This document shows, one piece after another, positions 53,271 to 59,842 of a stretch of 59,842 bases of DNA (within the stretch, counting starts at the first letter, position 1; each line of letters begins with the position of its first letter). The stretch covers positions 1-59,842 of the forward strand of contig NZ_JBNPOJ010000010.1 in NCBI RefSeq assembly GCF_050315115.1. The letters are read 5' to 3'. The notes below the pieces were generated by a model. That model searched no databases. It saw only the letters and a list, made by a program, of their open reading frames with translations, and had not been told where the DNA came from. The position numbers and the translations under genes were made by a program. Origin of the DNA: Peptoniphilus_A sp022767005 (GTDB taxonomy: Bacteria; Bacillota; Clostridia; Tissierellales; Peptoniphilaceae).

Positions 53271-54698
53271 ATGATTAAATTTAATTTGTATAAAGAAGGC
53301 GGACTAAAGGTCCACTTCATAAAGAAAAATGAAAATATAAATAATGAATTTAAAAAATTTTTGGAATCAAAAAAATTTATTGGAAAGTTTAACGAAATAT
53401 TGTACCTTCCATTAATTGACGGCGACTCCAATGTTTTTATTGGACTTGGCGACGATGAAATTGATCTTGAAGACATAAGAAATATTTTCTTTAAACTTGG
53501 AAACACTCTTAGAGAAAATGAAGAGCACGAAGTTGAGATAAAAATGCCAAAATTTAATATTTGCAATAGAAAAACTATTATGGCAGCATACGAAGGACTT
53601 CGACATGGCGAATATGAATTTACAAAAAAGACCGATGTTGAAACTAAAAAAGAAGACTTTGAGCTCACTGTCAACTACTCTGCTTTTAAGGGACCAGAAG
53701 AAAAGCTACGCGAAGGTTTAAATAAAATGGAAAATATTATGGATGGAGTCTTCCTTGCAAGAAATCTTGTAAATGAAAGAGCCAATGTAATTTATCCTGA
53801 GAGTCTTGCAAATATTGCAGTTGAAAAATTAGAAAATCTCGGCGTAAATGTATGTGTTTACGAAGAAGATGAAATTGAAAAAATGGGAATGAAGGCCTTT
53901 TTAAGTGTTGCTGCAGGAGCTACTAACCGCCCAAGACTTATTGTAATGGAGTACAAAAATTCTGACGCCGAAAAAATCGCTCTCGTTGGAAAGGGACTAA
54001 CTTACGATTCTGGTGGCTACAACATTAAAACTCCATCTGGAATGAATTATATGCACTGCGATATGGGAGGCGCCGGTACTGTAATTGGTACAATATACGC
54101 CCTCGCAAAAAACAAAGCAAAGGTAAATGTAGTGGGAGTTATTGCCGCTTGTGAAAATATGATTTCAGGCACATCTTACAAATCAGGCGATGTAATTGAC
54201 TCCATGAAGGGACTTACTATTGAAGTTGCAAACACCGACGCCGAAGGAAGAATTACCCTTGCCGACGCCGTTCACTACGCTACAAATGACCTTGGTGCAA
54301 AAAAAATTATCGACCTTGCAACTCTTACTGGAGCAGTAACAATTGCTCTTGGCGAAGTTTACACAGGTGCTGTTACAAATGACGAGGAATTTTATAAAGA
54401 AGTCCTTGACGCTGCAAAGCTATCAGGCGAAAAAATTTGGGCATTCCCTTATGATGAAGACTTTAAAAAGTTAAACAAATCAGATGTCGCAGACATCAAA
54501 AACACTTCAGGAAGAGAAGCAGGATCTGTAACAGCAGGACTTTTTGTTGGCGAGTTTGTAAAAGAAAATACACCTTGGGTTCACCTTGACATTGCCGCAA
54601 CAGCTTACAGAAACAAAGCTAAGGGATATCTACCAAAGAACGCCACAGGAATTCATGTAAAGACATTAAATAATTTATTAGACCCAATAGATTGCTAA
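53271..54698 (+). CDS. Leucyl aminopeptidase, M17
   Basis: 475 residues. C-terminal catalytic domain with metal and catalytic motifs 'VGKGLTYDSGGYNIKTPSGM' (Lys and Asp ligands) and 'EVANTDAEGRITLADA' (the M17 signature), plus 'AGLFVGEFV'. The N-terminal macro-like domain is divergent. It cleaves N-terminal residues in the cytoplasm with two metals. AGAGGTG upstream; own terminator. Confidence 0.9.
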   Translation: MIKFNLYKEGGLKVHFIKKNENINNEFKKFLESKKFIGKFNEILYLPLIDGDSNVFIGLGDDEIDLEDIRNIFFKLGNTLRENEEHEVEIKMPKFNICNRKTIMAAYEGLRHGEYEFTKKTDVETKKEDFELTVNYSAFKGPEEKLREGLNKMENIMDGVFLARNLVNERANVIYPESLANIAVEKLENLGVNVCVYEEDEIEKMGMKAFLSVAAGATNRPRLIVMEYKNSDAEKIALVGKGLTYDSGGYNIKTPSGMNYMHCDMGGAGTVIGTIYALAKNKAKVNVVGVIAACENMISGTSYKSGDVIDSMKGLTIEVANTDAEGRITLADAVHYATNDLGAKKIIDLATLTGAVTIALGEVYTGAVTNDEEFYKEVLDAAKLSGEKIWAFPYDEDFKKLNKSDVADIKNTSGREAGSVTAGLFVGEFVKENTPWVHLDIAATAYRNKAKGYLPKNATGIHVKTLNNLLDPIDC

Positions 54699-54718
54699 AA
54701 ACTTTTAAATCACAAAGT

Positions 54719-54745
54719 AACCGCTGGCTATGCTGGCGGTTTTTA
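54719..54745 (+). terminator. Terminator of the aminopeptidase gene
   Basis: AACCGCTGGC, TAT loop, GCTGGCGGTT (G-U pairs) and T-run. Confidence 0.8.
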
Positions 54746-54749
54746 TACC

Positions 54750-54780
54750 AAAAAACTCATCTTATCTCTAAGGTGAGTTC
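54750..54780 (-). terminator. Terminator of the 171-residue membrane protein gene
   Basis: Minus strand AACTCA-C-CTTA, loop GAGA, TAAG-A-TGAGTT and T-run. Confidence 0.7.
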
Positions 54781-55296
54781 TCATATATCTTCTATATTTA
54801 TTTCACCATGCAAACTGTAAATATCCGATTTATTATTTTCTAATTTTCCAAAATCTTCTCTTATAGAATAAGTTAAATAAAATCTAAAGTGTTCTATACC
54901 TCGATAATCTTTATACAATTCAAAATCTTCAGATAATATTTGATATTCATAAAATGCTCTAATATTTTTATCTTCTAATAATCGAAAATTTATTTTATAA
55001 TCTTTAGGATCTTTAAATTTTATTTTATCAGCCTTTTCGAGTAATAATGTAAAAGAAAATTGACTATTCAACTTTTTTCCATAAAAATCATTATTTTGAC
55101 TGATGATTACATTTCTATAAAGGTCATTGGAGTTTTTATTGTTAATATAAAAATTTGTTATTTCTTCACTCATAACATAGGAACTATTCTCATCATTTAA
55201 TTCATAGCTATTACTTTTTTCTTGAAAATTTAATAATATTATTAATAATATTGACAAAAAAATAATTACCAATATTATTCCTATTCCTTTTCGCAT
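54781..55296 (-). CDS. Unrecognised membrane-anchored protein
   Basis: 171 residues. An N-terminal transmembrane segment ('GIGIILVIIFLSILLIILLN') is followed by an external, Asn/Asp/Lys/Tyr-rich domain without Cys. I recognise no family. A consensus promoter lies 50 bases upstream and a terminator follows, so it is a real monocistronic gene. Its base content is more A/T than its neighbours. Confidence 0.75.
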   Translation of the reverse strand: MRKGIGIILVIIFLSILLIILLNFQEKSNSYELNDENSSYVMSEEITNFYINNKNSNDLYRNVIISQNNDFYGKKLNSQFSFTLLLEKADKIKFKDPKDYKINFRLLEDKNIRAFYEYQILSEDFELYKDYRGIEHFRFYLTYSIREDFGKLENNKSDIYSLHGEINIEDI

Positions 55297-55349
55297 TAGT
55301 AAATACCTCCATTAAAACATTGGAGTACTTCATCATGTTATTTAATTAA

Positions 55350-55378
55350 ATAATATGCAAGGGTTCATTTTTTGTCAA
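55350..55378 (-). promoter_or_regulatory. Promoter of the 171-residue membrane protein gene
   Basis: TTGACA (55373-55378), 17-base spacer, TATTAT (55350-55355) on the minus strand. Confidence 0.75.
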
Positions 55379-55484
55379 TGATTTATTTTGGTAACTTGTT
55401 ACTAAATTTCTTGAGTGTTTATATTCCTTACTTGTTAACCAATATATTGATTACCTATTATAAAATAAAATATTTTGCAATAAA

Positions 55485-55515
55485 AAATCTGCTAGAGAAT
55501 TTCTCTAACAGATTT
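55485..55515 (-). terminator. Terminator after hppA
   Basis: AAATCTGCTAGAGA (55485-55498) pairs with TCTCTAACAGATTT (55502-55515), loop ATT, one G-U in the minus RNA; T-run. Confidence 0.85.
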
Positions 55516-55520
55516 GTTTT

Positions 55521-57524
55521 TTATAAGAATAGTCCGCCGTATGCAACAAATAGTGGTGCAAATACAAGAGATACAACAGTAATAAGTTTGATTAAGATAT
55601 TAAGAGAAGGTCCTGATGTATCTTTGAATGGGTCACCAACTGTGTCTCCAGTTACAGCTGCTTTGTGAGCTTCTGAACCTTTTCCACCATGTGCTCCACC
55701 TTCAATGTATTTCTTAGCATTATCCCAAGCTCCACCTGCGTTTGACATAAAGATTGCCATTAATACGCCTGTTACAAGAGCTCCTGCTTGAAGTCCACCT
55801 AGTGCTTCTGTTCCTAGTAAAATTCCTACTACAATTGGAACTACTACTGCGATAAGTCCAGGTACGATCATTTGCTTTAATGCTGCTCCTGTTGATATAT
55901 CTACACATTTTGCATAGTCAGGAGTTGCCTTTCCTTCCATGATGCCAGGAATTTCTCTAAATTGTCTTCTTACTTCGTCAATCATTTCTGATGCTGCATT
56001 ACCTACTGCTGACATAGTAAGTGCAGAGAAGGCAAATGGAAGCATACCACCTATAAATGTTGCAGCGATTACTTCTGGTTTAGAAATATCAATTCCTGTA
56101 AGTCCAGTAGCATTGATATAGGAAACAAAAAGTGCAAGGGCAGTAAGTGCTGCTGATCCAATTGCAAATCCCTTTCCTATTGCTGCTGTTGTATTACCAA
56201 CAGAGTCAAGTGAGTCTGTTATGTTACGAACATCTTCTGGTAGTTCACACATTTCTGCAATACCACCAGCATTATCAGCAATTGGTCCATAAGCATCTAC
56301 GGCAATTGTCATACCAGTTGTTGAAAGCATACCAACAGCTGCTAGTGAAATTCCGTAAAGTCCAATAATTGAATTTTCAGCTCCGCCTGCTCCAATATAA
56401 GCTGCGATAATTCCAATTGCGATTACTATAATTGGTCCTACTGTTGACATCATACCAACAGAAAGTCCAGCGATAATATTTGTAGAAGCTCCAGTTTCTG
56501 ATTCTGCTCCAATTCTTTTAACTGGTGCATAATCGTCAGCTGTATAATATTCTGTAAATTTAGAAATAATAAGACCAACTGCAATACCAATGATAACTGG
56601 TGCAAAAGGTGCAAAGCTTCCGAAAATTATATTTGATAAAACTGCTGAAGCAACCATAGTAACGGCAGCTGATACATATTCTCCTGCATTAAGAGCTTTT
56701 TGTGGATTCTTATCTCCCTTTACAAAAAATGCAGCTACAATTGATGCTAAAATACCAACTGTTGCAACAAGAAGACCAAAGGTAACACCATCATCTCCAT
56801 AAGCTACTACTCCAAGAGTGATAACTGATAAAAGTGCTCCTACATAAGATTCAAATAAGTCAGCGCCCATTCCAGCAACGTCACCAACATTGTCTCCAAC
56901 GTTATCAGCGATAACAGCAGGGTTTCTTGGATCGTCTTCTGGAATTCCAGCTTCAACTTTACCTACAAGGTCGGCACCAACATCGGCTGCCTTAGTATAG
57001 ATACCGCCACCAACTCTTGCAAAAAGTGCAATAGAAGATGCTCCAAGTGAAAAACCTGTAATAATTTCAGTTTGTCCACCTGTTAAGAAATATGCGCAAG
57101 TAATACCAATAATTCCAAGTCCAACAACGCACATTCCCATTACGACACCACCTGAAAAGGCAACATCAAGTGCTTTACCTAGACCACTTTTCCACGCTGC
57201 GTTAGTAGTTCTAACATTTGCCTTAGTGGCAACTTTCATACCAACATATCCAGCAGCTACTGAAAAGATAGCCCCAACAACAAAACAAATAGCAGTTGGA
57301 ATTGATTTAAGTCCTACTGCCAATATAATTGCAAGTACAATGACAAATACAACAAGAGCCTTGTATTCCCTTGTTAAAAATGCCATAGCTCCTTCTGAAA
57401 TATAAGAAGAAATTTCCTTCATTCTTTCATTGCCAGCATCTTGTTTTGACACGAAACTTGCCTTATAAAAAGCAAATAAAAGTGCCAAAACGCCGACTAT
57501 AGGAGCTAGATATAAAATATTCAT
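55521..57524 (-). CDS. hppA: K+-dependent membrane pyrophosphatase
   Basis: 667 residues, about sixteen segments. 'GGIYTKAADVGADLVGKVEA' and 'DNVGDNVGDVAGMGADLFES' are the catalytic signatures. 'SVGNTTAAIGKGFAIGSAAL' has Ala where K+-independent enzymes have Lys, so this is the K+-dependent class. It couples pyrophosphate breakdown to H+ or Na+ pumping; the ion cannot be decided by eye. Common in amino-acid-fermenting anaerobes. Confidence 0.95.
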   Translation of the reverse strand: MNILYLAPIVGVLALLFAFYKASFVSKQDAGNERMKEISSYISEGAMAFLTREYKALVVFVIVLAIILAVGLKSIPTAICFVVGAIFSVAAGYVGMKVATKANVRTTNAAWKSGLGKALDVAFSGGVVMGMCVVGLGIIGITCAYFLTGGQTEIITGFSLGASSIALFARVGGGIYTKAADVGADLVGKVEAGIPEDDPRNPAVIADNVGDNVGDVAGMGADLFESYVGALLSVITLGVVAYGDDGVTFGLLVATVGILASIVAAFFVKGDKNPQKALNAGEYVSAAVTMVASAVLSNIIFGSFAPFAPVIIGIAVGLIISKFTEYYTADDYAPVKRIGAESETGASTNIIAGLSVGMMSTVGPIIVIAIGIIAAYIGAGGAENSIIGLYGISLAAVGMLSTTGMTIAVDAYGPIADNAGGIAEMCELPEDVRNITDSLDSVGNTTAAIGKGFAIGSAALTALALFVSYINATGLTGIDISKPEVIAATFIGGMLPFAFSALTMSAVGNAASEMIDEVRRQFREIPGIMEGKATPDYAKCVDISTGAALKQMIVPGLIAVVVPIVVGILLGTEALGGLQAGALVTGVLMAIFMSNAGGAWDNAKKYIEGGAHGGKGSEAHKAAVTGDTVGDPFKDTSGPSLNILIKLITVVSLVFAPLFVAYGGLFL

Positions 57525-57546
57525 TCTAATCCTCCTTAAATTTTAA

Positions 57547-57771
57547 TTAGATTGCAGCTAAAATAACAAGTGCAAGTGCAAAAACGATGCTTGAACCAAT
57601 AACAATTTTATTTTGTATATCTTTTTTGCTTGAACCCTTGTGAGATCCCCAAGTTGTAGTTTCTTCGCCTTGAAGAGTTCCAAGACCAGCTTGTTCTGAT
57701 TCCATTTGTGCAACTATTGTTATTATAATAATGCTAGCGACAATAATTATAATAGATAATAAAGTTTGCAA
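57547..57771 (-). CDS. SecG-like preprotein translocase subunit
   Basis: 74 residues with two transmembrane segments (about 3-20 and 55-72) and a polar loop 'MESEQAGLGTLQGEETTTWG', then 'KGSSKKD'. The layout matches SecG ('QSxxxAGL...GGA...FGxxKxRG'), which assists SecYEG. TTG start, supported by GGGAGG seven bases upstream. It precedes hppA by 22 bases and may share its transcript. The match is short, so confidence is moderate. Confidence 0.65.
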   Translation of the reverse strand: MQTLLSIIIIVASIIIITIVAQMESEQAGLGTLQGEETTTWGSHKGSSKKDIQNKIVIGSSIVFALALVILAAI

Positions 57772-57861
57772 ACTATTACCTCCCTTAAATTTCTATAACA
57801 TATAAATTCTAACACAGCAAGACTTTCTAATCAACGAATTTATAGGATTTTTGTTGTTTTT

Positions 57862-58452
57862 TTAACAACTTATCTCCTTTTTTAAATTTTCTTCAATAAA
57901 ATCTTCCCTATCTTGCATTGCAACAAGAGTTTTTTCGATTAATTCGTCGAGTTCCCAGCCTAAAATTTCTGCTCCCTTTTTAATAACGTCACGAGAACAA
58001 CCTTCTGCAAATTTTTTGTCCTTAAACTTTTTCTTCACACTTTTTAAATTCATGTCCTTTGTGCTTTTAGATGGTCTCATAAGTGACGCAGCATAAATAA
58101 GTCCTGTTAGTTCATCTGTTGCAAAAAGGACTTTCTCCATAAAACGTTCTGGCGAAACATTTGAACATAAACCATAACCGTGAGATAAAATTGCGTGAAT
58201 AAGTTCATCGCTTCCTCCAGCACTCTTTAAAATTTCTGGAGTGTTTTTTAAATGCTCCTCAGGATATTTTTCATAATCAACATCGTGAAGAAGACCTGCC
58301 ATCTTCCAAAAATCTACATTATCCGCATCGTACTCTTCAGCCAAATATCCCATTACACTTTCAAGAGTAAGAGCATGTCTAATGTGAAACTCATCTTTGT
58401 TGTACTCTTTTAAAAGCTTTAAAGCATCTTCTCTTGTAATACCACTATTCAT
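57862..58452 (-). CDS. HD-domain hydrolase
   Basis: 196 residues. HD signature: 'HIRHALTLESVMGYLAEEY' and 'MAGLLHDVDYEKYPEEH' (metal His-Asp), 'ILSHGYGL' and 'FATDELTGLIYAA' with further ligands. Small HD hydrolases of this kind act on phosphoester or nucleotide substrates; the target is unknown. Monocistronic. Confidence 0.85.
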   Translation of the reverse strand: MNSGITREDALKLLKEYNKDEFHIRHALTLESVMGYLAEEYDADNVDFWKMAGLLHDVDYEKYPEEHLKNTPEILKSAGGSDELIHAILSHGYGLCSNVSPERFMEKVLFATDELTGLIYAASLMRPSKSTKDMNLKSVKKKFKDKKFAEGCSRDVIKKGAEILGWELDELIEKTLVAMQDREDFIEENLKKEISC

Positions 58453-58760
58453 ATTGACACTTCCTTTTTACATATATTATCACAATAAATTTTGAATTTC
58501 ACTTTTTTTCTGCCTAATTGCCATAAAATCCTAAAAAATACCCTAAAATAAAAATCCTATTTTAAATAACTAAAAATTTCTAATTGTTAGATTTTTACTC
58601 TGTGTTTTTAATATTTATTTATAAAATAATCTGCAATTATTTTAAAGTTTTCCATTTATTAAAAATAGGATATCCCTTTCATCTTTAAAACAATATTAGA
58701 TTTTACTTTTTACTACTTGTGTTATAATGAGTATAGCATTGAATGATAACGGAGGTTTTT
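58453..58760. promoter_or_regulatory. Divergent intergenic region with gap promoter
   Basis: AT-rich, no gene. A TATAAT at 58723-58728, about 35 bases before the gap start, is the likely -10; the -35 is poor (TTTTAC at 58701-58706). Confidence 0.45.
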
Positions 58761-59780
58761 ATGAAAAAAAATGTTGGCATAATGGGCTTTGGAAGAATTG
58801 GAAGAGATGCCCTTAGAATTTGGGCATTGAGAGAAGATGTTAACTTTGAAGTTACTCATGTAGCCGTCAGAAATTTAGAAACAACTTTAAAAGAAAGAAC
58901 TCACCTATTTAAATTCGATTCAATTTATAGAAAATTTCCTGGTGAAATTGAATTTACCGATGACGGAATGATTATCAATGGAAAAAAAGTTACCTTTGTT
59001 GAGTCGAAAACTCCAGACAAAATGAATTGGAAGGAACTTGGTGTTGACATTGTCATCGACTCTTCGGGTGCTTTCAAAGATGAAGACAAAGCTAGAGGAC
59101 ACCTTACAAGTGGTGCAAAAAAAGTTGTTTTAACTTCTCCAGGCAAGGGCGATATGCTTACTGTTGTAATGGGTGTTAACGATGACAAATACGATCCAGC
59201 AAAACACGACATTGTATCCAACGCAAGCTGTACTACAAATTGTCTTGCTCCAATTACAAAAGTTATTTTAGAAAATTTTGGAATTAGGAAGGGACTTATG
59301 TCCACAGTTCACGCATACACTAATGACCAAAACATTCACGATGGAGTTCATAAAAAGGACATGAGACGTGCAAGAATGGGTGCTGAAAATATTATTCCAA
59401 CTTCAACTGGTGCAGCAAAAGCCGTTGGTAAAGTAATACCTGAAGTTGAGGGAATCTTAACTGGTTTTGCACTAAGAGTTCCCGTTCCAACTGGTTCACT
59501 AGTGGATGTAACCTTTGAACTTGAAAAAGAAGCAACTGTTGAAGAAATCAACGCTGCAATTAAAAAGGCTTCTGAAAATGAATTAAAGGGAATCCTAGAA
59601 TATTCTGAAGATGAACTTGTTTCTTCTGATATTATTGGAAACACTCACTCTTCTATTTTCGATTCACTTCTTACAACAGTTAATGGAAATATGGTCAAAT
59701 TAATTTCTTGGTATGACAATGAATGGGGTTACACAGAAAGAGTAATTGACTTAACAGAAAAAATTGCAAAATCTTTATAA
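58761..59780 (+). CDS. gap: Type I glyceraldehyde-3-phosphate dehydrogenase
   Basis: 339 residues from ATG 58761 (GGAGG eight bases upstream; the ATG at 58743 lies before that site). NAD-binding 'GIMGFGRIGRDALR', catalytic Cys in 'SNASCTTNCLAP', 'HAYTNDQN' with the catalytic His region, and 'WYDNEWGYTERV' at the end. It oxidises glyceraldehyde-3-phosphate in glycolysis. Monocistronic with its own terminator. Confidence 0.95.
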   Translation: MKKNVGIMGFGRIGRDALRIWALREDVNFEVTHVAVRNLETTLKERTHLFKFDSIYRKFPGEIEFTDDGMIINGKKVTFVESKTPDKMNWKELGVDIVIDSSGAFKDEDKARGHLTSGAKKVVLTSPGKGDMLTVVMGVNDDKYDPAKHDIVSNASCTTNCLAPITKVILENFGIRKGLMSTVHAYTNDQNIHDGVHKKDMRRARMGAENIIPTSTGAAKAVGKVIPEVEGILTGFALRVPVPTGSLVDVTFELEKEATVEEINAAIKKASENELKGILEYSEDELVSSDIIGNTHSSIFDSLLTTVNGNMVKLISWYDNEWGYTERVIDLTEKIAKSL

Positions 59781-59799
59781 TTTTAAATTATATTTATTA

Positions 59800-59826
59800 A
59801 GGCTTGCTATTGCGAGCCTTTTTTAT
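59800..59826 (+). terminator. Terminator of gap
   Basis: AAGGCTTGC, loop TATT, GCGAGCCTT (one T-G pair), and T-run. Confidence 0.85.
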
Positions 59827-59842
59827 GTGATTTTAAACAAAA

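Overview
The window is AT-rich bacterial DNA with Gram-positive style ribosome sites (AGGAGG-like), sigma-A promoters, lipoproteins, SLH-domain surface proteins, an L-box lysine riboswitch, CIRCE/CtsR heat-shock sites and a K+-dependent membrane pyrophosphatase. This fits an anaerobic low-GC Firmicute, plausibly of the Peptoniphilus/Anaerococcus/Tissierellales group; that placement is inference from gene content, not from a marker gene. No rRNA, tRNA or CRISPR array was recognised.

Positions 1 to about 12,200 are an accessory, mobile-element-derived block. It starts with the N-terminus of a TetR regulator (leaving the window), then a mobilization module (hairpin-rich leader that may hold oriT, MobC, MOBP-type relaxase), a very large YobI-like P-loop NTPase, a decayed LlaJI-type (McrBC-related) restriction locus with a controller, a remnant of an ssDNA-binding protein gene, a FRG-domain protein, and an AbiEi/AbiEii type IV toxin-antitoxin pair with a clear operator. 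The LlaJI locus carries at least three lesions: a deletion that fused a methyltransferase start to the GTPase P-loop, a frameshift, and a nonsense codon in the nuclease.

From 12,400 to 40,900 most genes are housekeeping. They include rlmD; a PhnCDEE-type ABC importer joined to a cytoplasmic 5'-nucleotidase; an isochorismatase-fold hydrolase; a dead IS30-family transposase; two SLH proteins; a nitroreductase; the protein quality-control run tig-clpP-clpX-lon-engB; a YdbC/PC4-like protein with proS; a YeiH-type exporter; a polar amino-acid ABC importer that the lysine riboswitch marks as a lysine importer; and a dnaJ-like/clpB operon whose promoter carries both a CIRCE-like site and an exact CtsR tandem heptad.

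Positions 40,948 to 46,247 hold a two-gene restriction-modification system: an Eco57I-type adenine methyltransferase, and a 1113-residue protein joining a GIY-YIG-like nuclease, a DEAH translocase and a methyltransferase-like tail without a catalytic motif. The methyltransferase carries an in-frame 15-bp tandem repeat in its C-terminal, probable recognition, half.

The remainder (46,665 to the end) is chromosomal: an M20 deacylase, a CNNM/CorC-type membrane protein, a DUF4230 protein, a CoA hydrolase of the crotonase fold, a cytidylate-kinase-like protein, a DMT transporter, an M17 leucyl aminopeptidase, an unrecognised membrane-anchored protein, hppA, a SecG-like protein, an HD-domain protein and gap. 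The most noteworthy signals are the recombination-scarred LlaJI locus, the two-gene GIY-YIG/helicase system, the dual heat-shock operator and a probable short promoter-hairpin-terminator RNA at about 21,130-21,240.
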